DNA of 35,520 nt, from IMG/VR virus record IMGVR_UViG_3300028920_001971, positions 1-35,520 of that record. The stretch is one strand, 5' to 3'. Every line of letters starts with the position of its first letter. Position 1 is the stretch's first letter. Under the pieces are notes generated by a model. That model worked only from the letters and a program-made list of their open reading frames with translations, had not been told where the DNA came from and did not search any database. Source of the stretch: a virus. The position numbers and the translations under genes were made by a program. Below, in pieces: positions 18,163 through 26,509 of the stretch.

Positions 18163-19536
18163 ATGGAGACAAGTAAATCTGCGAAACCAAAAGTATGTAT
18201 CTTCACCAACTTCTTTAATTTTGATGAGGCATACAGCCTGATCCGCGTCACTGAAGACCAGATCAAGATGTTCAAAAAGCACGATTATCCTTTAAAGGTG
18301 ATCGTATCGGACAGCTTTAAACCAGCTGGTGAATTTACCGAAGACATTTTGGAGAGAGTCCCTAATGTCCCCTGCCACAATGAGGTTAAGAAAGATCCGA
18401 CCTTTGACGAAGATGTTGAGTCAATCCGCAAGCGACTAGCAGAAATCTTAAAAGACATTGATGTTTGTATCACGCAGGACATTGCCTACAAGCCTTCCGA
18501 GCTGAAATACCAAGTCGCCCTGAGGAAGCTCCTAACCAACCAAGATGTTTTCGGGGGGATTGTGTTCTATCATTGGATTAACTCCGCCACCCCGCCGGTA
18601 GTGTTAGGGAATTTGATGGGGATGTTTGAAGACGAATACTTAAACTTGTTTAAAAAGCCGATCCCCAATTCTTACTACGTTTTCTTCAACGACATCTCAA
18701 AAGAGATGATCGCCACGAATTTTAATGTCCCCTTAGAAAAAGTAAAGACAGTTCATCACCCCTGCGATTTGGATCGCATCTATGGAGTCACTAGCGACCA
18801 TCTAAAGGCTTTTATTGACAAAAGGGATGTGTATAGTGCCGACGCCATCTGTGTTTATCCTATTCGCTTAGATCGGGGCAAGCAAGTCCAGCACGTTATC
18901 AAGACAATGGCGAAGGTAAAAGAGTTTGACTTGTCTGTCCGGTGTATCATTGTCGACTTCCACTCATCCGGTGGGGATAAAGTTACTTACAGAGACGAAC
19001 TAAAACAACTTGGTATTGACTGGGGCTTATCACCCAAAGAACTGGCTTTCACCTCGGAGTTTTGTGAGGATTGGAATGTCGGCATCCCTGGGGATGATGT
19101 TCTTGCTTTGTTCAGACTAAGTAATGTTTTCATCATGCCGTCGGTCAGCGAAAGCTATTCTCTAATCACGCAAGAGGCGGCTCTGACTAAGAATGTCATT
19201 GTCTTAAACCAAGACTTTCCTCCTTTCCGAGACATCTTCGGCGATAAGGCAATTTTCAGGAAATATTCTTCTAATTGGGATGTGCTGGCTGGCTACAATG
19301 AGGCAATGGGAGAGGGCAAACATTCAACCACCGAGTATGGCCCGAACAACATTTCCAAAGATGAGAGGAAAAAGTACGAGGAAATGTACCACTTTGAAAC
19401 CGCCGCCAAGATTGTCAACGAGCTGAACACCGGCTTGGCGATGGCAATGCAAAGACGAATTAGAAAACTAAGGTCGCTGGACGCTGTGTTTAAAAAAGAA
19501 ATAGAACCATTACTTTATCTGGAGTCGGATGGATAA
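18163..19536 (+). CDS. GT-B glycosyltransferase (GT4-like)
   Basis: Encodes 457 residues from ATG 18163; an upstream GTG at 18145 lies within the promoter and is not preferred. The C-terminal donor domain has AICVYPIRLDRGKQVQHVIKT and the acidic motif FIMPSVSESYSLITQEAALTKN, the 'S-E-x-x-x-L-x-x-x-E' signature of GT4 retaining transferases, then GDKAIF. The N-terminal domain starts KVCIFTNFFNFDEAYSLI. No membrane segment, so cytoplasmic. It is the first gene of the glycan operon and overlaps the sugar dehydrogenase by 8 nt. Donor sugar cannot be read from sequence. Confidence 0.8.
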   Translation: METSKSAKPKVCIFTNFFNFDEAYSLIRVTEDQIKMFKKHDYPLKVIVSDSFKPAGEFTEDILERVPNVPCHNEVKKDPTFDEDVESIRKRLAEILKDIDVCITQDIAYKPSELKYQVALRKLLTNQDVFGGIVFYHWINSATPPVVLGNLMGMFEDEYLNLFKKPIPNSYYVFFNDISKEMIATNFNVPLEKVKTVHHPCDLDRIYGVTSDHLKAFIDKRDVYSADAICVYPIRLDRGKQVQHVIKTMAKVKEFDLSVRCIIVDFHSSGGDKVTYRDELKQLGIDWGLSPKELAFTSEFCEDWNVGIPGDDVLALFRLSNVFIMPSVSESYSLITQEAALTKNVIVLNQDFPPFRDIFGDKAIFRKYSSNWDVLAGYNEAMGEGKHSTTEYGPNNISKDERKKYEEMYHFETAAKIVNELNTGLAMAMQRRIRKLRSLDAVFKKEIEPLLYLESDG

Positions 19537-20305
19537 CGCTATAGTTCATGGGTATGGCGTGGTTGGCAAGGCGACTGCCCATGCCTTTGGAATAAAAGAC
19601 TATATTGACTTGAAAGAAAGCACGATTTCGATCAAGGATTCAGCCAGATTAAGGTATCACTTCATTTGTTTACCGACTCCTGTTAAAGACCATCACTACT
19701 TCATCGACGATATTAAAAAGTTAATTTATCAGCTTGTCGATATCGGTGGCGGGCAAAAGGTTTTCATTATCCGCTCGACCATGCTCCCTGGTACTTGTCG
19801 CTACTTGATGGATCAGTGTAAAACTGAGGCGATTGTCCATGTTCCGGAGTTTTTGTCCGAAACCACTTGGAAAAAAGACGCGGAGAATCCCGATCTGGTA
19901 GTAATTGGTGGAGACTTAGACAACTACCGCAAGGATGTGGTTGGTATTTTCAAAGTCCGCTATAAGGGGGTAGATATTATCGAAACTGATACCGCTACCG
20001 CCGAGCTAATAAAATGTACTCGCAACGCCCTTTATTCCACAAAAGTTATTTTCGCCAACGAGATTTATGAATACGCCCAGAAGACAGGTGCGAACTATGG
20101 GACAATCAAAGATGCCCTCTATAAGAGTAAGTATATTGGTAAAAACCATCTCGCGGTTCATTATCAGCGGAAAGATTGGGATCAGCCGAAAAGAGGCCTG
20201 AACGGGAAATGCCTGCCCAAAGATCTTGATGCCCTTGCTGAGGGAAGCAGGTCAGAATTACTTATTTTAGTTAGGAAGCTAGCAGAATTTTACGGAGGAA
20301 AATGA
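19529..20305 (+). CDS. UDP-glucose/GDP-mannose dehydrogenase family protein, short form
   Basis: Encodes 258 residues. The Rossmann start is HGYGVVGKA (7-15). FICLPTPV, IIRSTMLPGT and PEFLSE are the following family blocks. The central helix AELIKCTRNALYSTKVIFANE and the catalytic-Cys loop NGKCLPKDLDAL (C228) are intact. Full-length enzymes are about 400-450 residues, and the C-terminal nucleotide-sugar domain is missing here. Such short forms occur in phages and may still act as dimers. Expected product is a sugar acid nucleotide (for example UDP-glucuronate), supplying the transferases. Activity without the C-terminal domain is uncertain. Confidence 0.75.
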   Translation: MDNAIVHGYGVVGKATAHAFGIKDYIDLKESTISIKDSARLRYHFICLPTPVKDHHYFIDDIKKLIYQLVDIGGGQKVFIIRSTMLPGTCRYLMDQCKTEAIVHVPEFLSETTWKKDAENPDLVVIGGDLDNYRKDVVGIFKVRYKGVDIIETDTATAELIKCTRNALYSTKVIFANEIYEYAQKTGANYGTIKDALYKSKYIGKNHLAVHYQRKDWDQPKRGLNGKCLPKDLDALAEGSRSELLILVRKLAEFYGGK

Positions 20306-20463
20306 AGTGTAAACATAAGTTTTACTACTTAGAAACAAAAACGAAAACAAGTCCTAATTTGGAGCTACGGACTCCAGCTAAAGGCGATGTCTGGCTGTGC
20401 AAAAAATGTTATGTAAAAAGAATGATAAAAAATATAGAATTTACAGATATAGAGGAAAACTAA
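20302..20463 (+). CDS. Small zinc-ribbon-like protein in the glycan operon
   Basis: Encodes 53 residues, MKCKHKFYYLE ... GDVWLCKKCYVKRMIK. C3/H5 and C-X2-C could form a small zinc site. SD GGAGG precedes it and it overlaps the dehydrogenase stop (ATGA). Role unknown. Confidence 0.5.
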   Translation: MKCKHKFYYLETKTKTSPNLELRTPAKGDVWLCKKCYVKRMIKNIEFTDIEEN

Positions 20464-20464
20464 A

Positions 20465-21508
20465 ATGAAAAAAGGACTCACATCAATAATAATCGCCGTC
20501 GCTAACACCGAGTATTTCCAGTGGCATTACACGGGGAATTGTTTGGGTCGAGTGAGAGAACACACGCCGGAAGACCACGAGGTCATCATCATTGACAACG
20601 GCTCAACTCACGGCAAGGATATGTACGCCAAATACTGCGACAAATACCACCGCTTCGAGGAAAACCAGGGCGTATCTAAGGCATGGAATAAGGGAATAGA
20701 ACTAGCTGAGGGGGAGTTTATCTGTATCCTAAACAACGACGTCGAAGTGTTTGAGTATTGGCTGGGAGATTTACTGCAGGGGTTGCAGTTCGTTGACGTG
20801 ATTATGTCCCACCCAATGTATGACGAAGCGTATGGTCGGGCAGTCGAGTCAGCCAACCGGAGAAAAGAGTGGCTAGACAAACCATACGAGGAGTCGCTTG
20901 AAGATTTTAAAGACTTCTCCTGCTTTGCTTTCAAACGAGAACTGGTTGACAAACTGGACAAGCCATTCTTTGACGAAAACATTGTCCTAGGTTATGGCGA
21001 GGATGTTGACCTGACTAAAAGGGTAGAGGCCATCGGGGGAAAACTGATGTCCACCCAGCGCGTCCGCACTTTACACATTATAGGCTCAACCTCGCACGGG
21101 ATGAAGAAGGAAGACTTTGAAAAGCACGGAGTAAAAGATATCGGCGAAGCAATGAACAAGAACAAGGAGTATATCGAATTAAAATACACAGAAACCAAGC
21201 CCCCGAAAAAGGGGATAGTTCGCACCTCACAAACCGGCGACAAGATTTACCTTATCAAAGAGGGCAAGCGCCACTGGATCACCAATCCAGACACCCTGAA
21301 AGCACTGGGTTTTAGTTTTGGGGAAGAAAAGCTGATTAGCCATAAAGAATTATTAAAAATACCAGAGGGAGAACCACTAAGCATGGCTCTACCTGGCGGG
21401 GAAACTTTATCACCTCCAGAAAAAGGGCAGTCATCCCCGCCAGTTAAGCCAGTCTTGGGGTACAGAAAAGACGCTAGTTTAGAAACATTCGAGAAGTACA
21501 ATGAGTAA
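20465..21508 (+). CDS. GT2 glycosyltransferase with a C-terminal surface-repeat-like domain
   Basis: Encodes 347 residues. Residues 1-230 are a GT-A transferase: SIIIAVANTEYF, EVIIIDNGST (39-48), NQGVSKAWNKGIELAEG and ILNNDVEVF with NND (90-92) as the metal site, then CFAFKRELVDKL and GYGEDVDLTKR, the general-base region. Residues about 250-305 carry KIYLIKEGKRHWITNPDTLKALGF ... ELLKIPEGEPL in order, resembling a short repeat known from secreted or surface proteins. The end is Pro/Ser-rich. Fusion of such a module to a cytoplasmic transferase is unusual and could bind glycan or target the enzyme. Confidence 0.75.
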   Translation: MKKGLTSIIIAVANTEYFQWHYTGNCLGRVREHTPEDHEVIIIDNGSTHGKDMYAKYCDKYHRFEENQGVSKAWNKGIELAEGEFICILNNDVEVFEYWLGDLLQGLQFVDVIMSHPMYDEAYGRAVESANRRKEWLDKPYEESLEDFKDFSCFAFKRELVDKLDKPFFDENIVLGYGEDVDLTKRVEAIGGKLMSTQRVRTLHIIGSTSHGMKKEDFEKHGVKDIGEAMNKNKEYIELKYTETKPPKKGIVRTSQTGDKIYLIKEGKRHWITNPDTLKALGFSFGEEKLISHKELLKIPEGEPLSMALPGGETLSPPEKGQSSPPVKPVLGYRKDASLETFEKYNE

Positions 21509-21725
21509 AGGAACGCCATCGTTTACTATAAAAGAAATAACTAAGGCCTGGTATAAATTCACCGAGCCAAAGTATCTAATCAGTAATGAGGAAATAGACC
21601 CTGATTCACTAAAACCAGGCAGGGTTATTGAATGTAATGACCCATCGTCGATAAGGGGAATGCCCATTGATTATTCGAGGTGGATTCCTTATTTAATTTC
21701 GAAAGAATGGAAAGATGAAGCCTAA
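21501..21725 (+). CDS. Small protein of unknown function in the glycan operon
   Basis: Encodes 74 residues: IKEITKAWYKFTEPKYLIS, DPDSLKPGRVIECNDPSSI, DYSRWIPYLISKEWKDEA. No family is recognised; aromatic and soluble. It overlaps the previous gene by 8 nt and the next by 11 nt, so it is translated as part of the series. Confidence 0.55.
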   Translation: MSKGTPSFTIKEITKAWYKFTEPKYLISNEEIDPDSLKPGRVIECNDPSSIRGMPIDYSRWIPYLISKEWKDEA

Positions 21726-22455
21726 ATACTCAATAATCACTCCGGTGCACGTCTACGACGAGTGGCGGTTAGATATGCTGGTCAGGGCGGTAGAGAGTGT
21801 CCAAAAGCAAACCTACCAGAACTTCGAGCACATCATTATTGATGACGGGTCAGTCGTTCCCTTTAATTTCAAAGGCTATGACAGGGTTAAGATTCTCCAC
21901 CAGCCCCACTTAGAAAGGATCAGAGCTTACAACCTTGCTTTTGAGAAGGCCGAAGGAGAGTGGATTTGTATGTTGGACTCAGACGATGAGTGGGCCAGTT
22001 ATTATTTAGAGGCGTGTAATCAGATGATGGTTCAACACCCAAAAGCCAAGGTGTTTAACTTCGGCTCAATTCACATCTCACTCGATTACAAGGCTACGCC
22101 AAGGGGAACATTTAAGCCGGAGAAAAAAGGCAAGGGCCATGTCAACTTCGGCGGGGGCAATATTGTCAACGGCACTTATATCTTTAAGAGAGAATGTCTG
22201 AAAAAGACCGGCGTTTTTCCCGACACCAGTAGCCCGTGGGATATGTCCACGATGGCTCAAGAAAAATACCCAGAACTAAGAGAGAATTTCATGGTCGACC
22301 ACGTTAATGAGCCGGAGAAAATCGTTAAAGAATTAGGCAATCCCTGGGGAAATGATTTCCTTTTATTTTATATGTTGACCAGGGAGTACCACTCCGTACC
22401 CTATGACTGTAACCTTTATATCGTCCATCCGAGCCGAAAGGAGCATAAGCTGTAA
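21715..22455 (+). CDS. GT2 glycosyltransferase
   Basis: Encodes 246 residues. The GT-A start is YSIITPVHVYDEW with HIIIDDGSVVP, then AYNLAFEKAEGEWICMLDSDDEWA, where DSDD is the metal/nucleotide-binding DxD. The acceptor side has FGGGNIVNGTYIFKRECLKKTGVF. No membrane helix. One of ten transferases in this operon. Sugar specificity cannot be deduced. Confidence 0.8.
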   Translation: MKPKYSIITPVHVYDEWRLDMLVRAVESVQKQTYQNFEHIIIDDGSVVPFNFKGYDRVKILHQPHLERIRAYNLAFEKAEGEWICMLDSDDEWASYYLEACNQMMVQHPKAKVFNFGSIHISLDYKATPRGTFKPEKKGKGHVNFGGGNIVNGTYIFKRECLKKTGVFPDTSSPWDMSTMAQEKYPELRENFMVDHVNEPEKIVKELGNPWGNDFLLFYMLTREYHSVPYDCNLYIVHPSRKEHKL

Positions 22456-22475
22456 GTGGAAGGAGGTAAGTAATA

Positions 22476-22691
22476 ATGATTAGAACTCAAGTTTATATTT
22501 CAGAGAGAACTCACTTCCTTCTAAAAAGGATAGCTGAGCAGAAAAAGACAACCCTTTCTAAATTAGTAAGGGAATATCTTGAAAAAGGAGTCAGCGTTGA
22601 TAGAAAGTTATTACGGCGTTCACTGAGTAGTTTAATAGGAATTATAAAAGGTGGGCCTAAAAACCTATCAGAAAAGATGTGGGAAGCATGA
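22476..22691 (+). CDS. Ribbon-helix-helix DNA-binding protein
   Basis: Encodes 71 residues. MIRTQVYISERTHFLLKRIAE forms the ribbon and first helix, and TTLSKLVREYLEKGV the second helix, a standard CopG/Arc-type RHH domain (residues 1-42). The remaining helix ends LSEKMWEA. The SD is the strongest in the operon (AAGGAGGT). No toxin is encoded next to it, so an operon regulator is more likely than an antitoxin. It overlaps the next transferase by 4 nt. Confidence 0.75.
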   Translation: MIRTQVYISERTHFLLKRIAEQKKTTLSKLVREYLEKGVSVDRKLLRRSLSSLIGIIKGGPKNLSEKMWEA

Positions 22692-23440
22692 TTGATCCAA
22701 TCGACATTGTTATCTTAACTTGGAACCGAAGGGCAATGACGGAGAAGTGTCTGACCTATTTAAACAATCGGACAAAGTATCCGCATCGCATCTTCGTGGT
22801 TGACAACCACTCTACTGATGGCACTGACGAGCTTTTAAGGTCGTTCGAGAAGAAGGGCAAGATCTTTCACTGGGTACGGATGAGCAAGAATGTCGGTGTC
22901 CACATGGGCTGGAATGTCGGCCTATCGTTACCAATGAGTGAGCACTACATCACCGCCGATAATGACCTTTATGTCCCCGACCACGACCCCGACTGGCTGG
23001 AACAACTGGTCAGTCTAGCCAAAGCCAACCCAGATTACGGAGCAATCGCTCTCCAGCCTCACACTTTCTTAGGTTCTTCTATGCCTGAGCCAAACAAGAA
23101 TGGACTGATTGAATACCCCCATTGCGGAGCAGTATTCCGGATAATGAAAACAGAGAACGTCCGCAAGGTGGGCGGCTGGCGGCACACCTACGACAGCAAG
23201 CGGAACGACGAAGAAAGATTTATCTGCGGGAAAATACGTAATATGCTCGGACTCAAGACTGGCTATGTTGACAAATTAAAGTGTTGGCACGACTTTGGGG
23301 CTGACGACAACTGGGGCTATGACAAGATCAAGCCCCACGATCACGGGCATAGGATTCCTGGGGAAGAGATTTGGCCTACCCCGAATATGTTAAACAAGAT
23401 TGAACTATACGATAAAAAAACATGGGAACTAAAACAATAA
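22688..23440 (+). CDS. GT2 glycosyltransferase
   Basis: Encodes 250 residues from ATG 22688, which overlaps the previous stop as ATGA; a GTG nine bases earlier is possible. IDIVILTWNRRAMTEKCL and RIFVVDNHSTDGTDELL are the GT2 nucleotide fold, and SKNVGVHMGWNVGLSL and ITADNDLYVPD (DND as DxD) follow. AVFRIMKTENVRKVGGW and RNDEERFICGKI fit the acceptor/base region. No membrane segment. Confidence 0.8.
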   Translation: MIDPIDIVILTWNRRAMTEKCLTYLNNRTKYPHRIFVVDNHSTDGTDELLRSFEKKGKIFHWVRMSKNVGVHMGWNVGLSLPMSEHYITADNDLYVPDHDPDWLEQLVSLAKANPDYGAIALQPHTFLGSSMPEPNKNGLIEYPHCGAVFRIMKTENVRKVGGWRHTYDSKRNDEERFICGKIRNMLGLKTGYVDKLKCWHDFGADDNWGYDKIKPHDHGHRIPGEEIWPTPNMLNKIELYDKKTWELKQ

Positions 23441-23952
23441 AAGAGTTCTACCAGAAACAGGAAGACATCGGCTTGACCGGCTGGATTAGTTTAGAAGAGG
23501 CCAGGTTCTTAAAAGAGCAAGCTGAGAAACTTAATCCTGGTGATGTTTACCTTGAGATTGGTGTGGCTTATGGGCGGAGTTTATCAATCGTTGCTAAGTA
23601 TGCTTTCACCAAAGAGGTTTATGGGGTTGATATCCTTAACTGGAAAGAGAGAGAGGATAACCTGAAGAAATTAAAAGTGAAAGCTAACTTTATTGAGGGC
23701 AACTCCCAGGCTCTTGCCCTCACTTGGAAGAAGCCGATTGACCTATTATTTATTGACGGCGATCACACCTATGAAGGAGTAGTGAAGGACATTGACTCAT
23801 GGCTACCGAAGGTCAAAGACGGAGGAATGGTTATGTTCCACGACTATTGTGAGCGAGAACCAGGGGTAATGCAGGCGGTACAATTCATTCAGGGCCACTA
23901 TCGGAAGTCTGGGATCGTCGGAACTATTTACTGGTTTACTAAAGATGACTAA
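23422..23952 (+). CDS. Class I methyltransferase, family-24 type
   Basis: Encodes 176 residues. VYLEIGVAYGRSLSIVA is the SAM-binding motif I. DLLFIDGDHTYEGVVKDIDSW and GGMVMFHDY are the hallmark blocks of Methyltransf_24/CmcI-like enzymes that O-methylate sugars and other small substrates. Homologous to the protein at 29346. It overlaps the transferase before it by 19 nt and the methyltransferase after it by 8 nt. Confidence 0.8.
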   Translation: MGTKTIKEFYQKQEDIGLTGWISLEEARFLKEQAEKLNPGDVYLEIGVAYGRSLSIVAKYAFTKEVYGVDILNWKEREDNLKKLKVKANFIEGNSQALALTWKKPIDLLFIDGDHTYEGVVKDIDSWLPKVKDGGMVMFHDYCEREPGVMQAVQFIQGHYRKSGIVGTIYWFTKDD

Positions 23953-24547
23953 ATCGTACTGGGAAACATTTTCGGGAGCTTACCAAATGGGGCCGCAGAA
24001 GCACCGCCTCTTCCTGTTAAAGAAACTGAAAGAGAGAAGAGTTAAGAGTATTTTAGATGTCGGCTGCGGGACTGGTTGCTTGTGGGACCTGATTGACTGG
24101 CAGGTGGTCTACAAGGGGGTAGATTACTCCCACGCCATGATTAAGACTTGTAAAAAAACATTTCCTGAAGTAATCTGGCAGGTACAAGATGCTCGTCATC
24201 TCGATGAAGAAGATAACTCGTGGGAAGCAGTCGTTTTAATGCACTGCCTCGACCATCTTGACAACTACCAAGCGGCGATTAAGGAAGCAGCAAGGGTGGC
24301 TAGGAAATATGTATTTATCATTCTTTGGCGACCTCTGCTGGAAAAAGGGACTAACTTAAACAGCGTCAACACGATGCACAAGAAGCCTGGCGAGAAACCA
24401 TGGAACGACACCCACTTACAGGAATATTCTGCTAAAGTATTACTCAAAGAGTTTAAGAAAAATAAACTTAAACTAGTGCGAGGCTACTCAGGCAATGAGA
24501 TCAACGACAAGGGCAGTTACAATACTATGTTTATCTTAAAGAAATGA
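23945..24547 (+). CDS. Class I SAM methyltransferase
   Basis: Encodes 200 residues. SILDVGCGTGCLWDLIDW is motif I, VYKGVDYSHAMIKTCKK motif II, and AVVLMHCLDHLDNYQAAIKEAARV motif IV with the usual post-I spacing of UbiE/Methyltransf_25-type enzymes. The C-terminal part has NTMHKKPGEKPWNDTHLQEYS, unlike quinone methylases and probably substrate-specific. In this context a sugar or glycan methyltransferase is likely (inference). Confidence 0.8.
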   Translation: MTKSYWETFSGAYQMGPQKHRLFLLKKLKERRVKSILDVGCGTGCLWDLIDWQVVYKGVDYSHAMIKTCKKTFPEVIWQVQDARHLDEEDNSWEAVVLMHCLDHLDNYQAAIKEAARVARKYVFIILWRPLLEKGTNLNSVNTMHKKPGEKPWNDTHLQEYSAKVLLKEFKKNKLKLVRGYSGNEINDKGSYNTMFILKK

Positions 24548-24756
24548 ATGAACTTGGAATAATAATAATCTTACTTGTTTTACTTGTAATAGCAACTTAT
24601 GACTATATTCGATTTAAAAAACTGTTAAAAAGAATGAAAGATAATAACGAGCCGCTAAGTCTTTCGGAGGCTTTTGATAAGCGGATATCTGATTTATTTA
24701 AAGAAAGCTACAGGCAGGAATCTCAAATTTTTAAAGATATCTTCAAAGTAAAATGA
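24544..24756 (+). CDS. Small membrane-anchored protein in the glycan operon
   Basis: Encodes 70 residues. Residues 4-22 (LGIIIILLVLLVIATYDYI) form one transmembrane helix, then a charged cytoplasmic-type tail with heptad-like helix (SLSEAFDKRISDLFKESYRQE). It overlaps both neighbours by 4 nt. It is one of very few membrane proteins here and could tether glycosylation enzymes to the membrane; this is speculation. Confidence 0.6.
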   Translation: MNELGIIIILLVLLVIATYDYIRFKKLLKRMKDNNEPLSLSEAFDKRISDLFKESYRQESQIFKDIFKVK

Positions 24757-25550
24757 GTCCGAAACACAACACCACCATCATTATTCCACACCTCGGCAAG
24801 AGCGAGGAGTCAAAGTACGCCTTAAAGCAATGCGTCGATTCTTTAAAGATGACCTGCGATCTGCCGGTAATTTTGGCGGCTAACGGAGGCTATGCCAAGG
24901 GAGACATCAACATTAAAGAGCAGGGCCAGTGCAAGGCAGTAAATGAGGCGGTTAAGCAAACCAACGACAGCTGGTTGTTCGTTACCAATGACGACATGGT
25001 TTATCCGCCTGGCTGGTGGGAAAAACTAAGTAATTTTGTTAAGTATAATCCTAAAATTAAGTGCGTTTCCCCAAACCTGTGTGAGCCACGGCCAGGTGCA
25101 CCACCTTTTAAAACTTACTTTTGCGGAGGGGCGGGTGGAGATTTTAATAAGGAAAAGTTCTATGCTTATGCCGAGTTCTTCCAAGACTTCCGGCTTAAAG
25201 AGGGCTTTAATCTCCCCTTTCTAATTACCCGTGAGCTTTGGGAAAAGATTGAAGGCTACGACGAAAACTACGACCCATGGGGAAGCAATGGCGACAGCGA
25301 CCTACAAACCAAGATTTACTTAGCCGGAGAAAAGACCTGGCGGTATTACAACGTCTTAATCTATCACTTCAGTCAGACATCAGGCACTTTCCACCCCGAC
25401 CAAAGAAAATACTGGCAGGAAAATTGGGACTACTTCATTAAAAAGTGGGGCTTCCCCCGACAGGGCGACGACCAGAAGATTTGGTACAGCAAGGAATTAA
25501 TTGATTACGAGAAGTTAATTTACAAACCAAAATGGGCGAAACTAAAATAA
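24753..25550 (+). CDS. GT2 glycosyltransferase
   Basis: Encodes 265 residues. TTIIIPHLGKSEESKYAL and VILAANGGYAKGD form the nucleotide fold. WLFVTNDDMVYPPGWW carries NDD as the DxD. PFLITRELWEKIEGYDENYDPWGSNGDSDLQTKIY is the acceptor/base region. Soluble and cytoplasmic. It overlaps the following CgeB-like transferase by 19 nt. Confidence 0.78.
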   Translation: MSPKHNTTIIIPHLGKSEESKYALKQCVDSLKMTCDLPVILAANGGYAKGDINIKEQGQCKAVNEAVKQTNDSWLFVTNDDMVYPPGWWEKLSNFVKYNPKIKCVSPNLCEPRPGAPPFKTYFCGGAGGDFNKEKFYAYAEFFQDFRLKEGFNLPFLITRELWEKIEGYDENYDPWGSNGDSDLQTKIYLAGEKTWRYYNVLIYHFSQTSGTFHPDQRKYWQENWDYFIKKWGFPRQGDDQKIWYSKELIDYEKLIYKPKWAKLK

Positions 25551-26509
25551 ATTTCATCGGGAACTTCGGCTCAGGCTATGTCGGCGAAGTCGCTGACGAG
25601 ACTCACCTGGCTGATAATCTGGAGAAATTAGGCTGTAAAGTCAGGCGGGTACCGAGAGATATCTGGAAAGCCTACTGCGACGGGGAATGGAGCAAAGACT
25701 GGAAGAAGAAACTGCCGATAGAGGCCGACTTCTCAATTATTGCCAAATGGCACCACTTCAACAAGAAAGACTATGTCCAGATTCTTCAGCACCGCTTTAA
25801 AAGCAAAGTCTTTTACTGGGTGTGGGATTATATGTGGGACTATCCCGCCACCCACCCGATAGACTGGCATCAGTGTATGGCCGAAACCGCCGATTTCCTT
25901 TTGACTAATGAGGGCGGGCTGATCCCCTCCTATCAGAAGCTAGGGATCAACGCTTATTATTTTCCCTTTGACTGTGCTGACGAGAAGATCAGGCGGTTTC
26001 CCTACGAACCCACTAAGGATGTCATTTTTACCGGCTCATATCTTGGTCAGGGTGATCGGGTTGAGTGGCTAAAGATTATCAATAAAGAAATCCCCGTAAA
26101 GATTTATAGCTGGAACCACGAAGAGTGGAAAAAGGATGGCTTCGAAGCCCATCCAGCGGTGTATGGGGAAGAATTTAACCGGCTGGTAGCTGAATCAAAA
26201 ATCTGTTTACAATTCTCAGTCAACGACCACTGCTGGGGGTACTGGAGTAATCGGGTCGGCAAGGTTTTATTGGCGGGCGGGTTCTTATTGGCCCGCTACG
26301 CCCCAGGCATGGAGATTTTCTTGAAAGACGGGGCTGATTATTTCCACTCTCCAGAAGAGGCAATCAGTAAGATAAAGCATCACCTTTCAGACGACAGAAT
26401 ATCGCGCAAGATAAGAGAACGGGGAAGATTCCTGGGCGAAGCCCACTTTTCTTCACTCCAGCGCTGTAAAGAACTACTTATTTTATTGAAAAGTTATGAA
26501 AAAAAATAA
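25532..26509 (+). CDS. GT-B glycosyltransferase, CgeB-like
   Basis: Encodes 325 residues. The N-terminal domain has NFIGNFGSGYVGEVADETHLADNL. The C-terminal domain has DVIFTGSYLGQGDRVEWLKII and, near the end, WSNRVGKVLLAGGFLLARYAPGMEIFLKDGADYFHSPEEAISKI, the typical block of CgeB/Glyco_trans_1_2 proteins ('R..E.la.GG..l......l...f.dg.d...f.s..el'). CgeB-type enzymes are implicated in decorating spore coats and viral or surface glycans. No membrane helix. Confidence 0.78.
   Translation: MGETKINFIGNFGSGYVGEVADETHLADNLEKLGCKVRRVPRDIWKAYCDGEWSKDWKKKLPIEADFSIIAKWHHFNKKDYVQILQHRFKSKVFYWVWDYMWDYPATHPIDWHQCMAETADFLLTNEGGLIPSYQKLGINAYYFPFDCADEKIRRFPYEPTKDVIFTGSYLGQGDRVEWLKIINKEIPVKIYSWNHEEWKKDGFEAHPAVYGEEFNRLVAESKICLQFSVNDHCWGYWSNRVGKVLLAGGFLLARYAPGMEIFLKDGADYFHSPEEAISKIKHHLSDDRISRKIRERGRFLGEAHFSSLQRCKELLILLKSYEKK

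Noticed and set aside
22476-22691. Toxin-antitoxin pair in the glycan operon
   Set aside because: The RHH protein resembles antitoxins, but the adjacent genes are glycosyltransferases. A solitary regulator is more likely.
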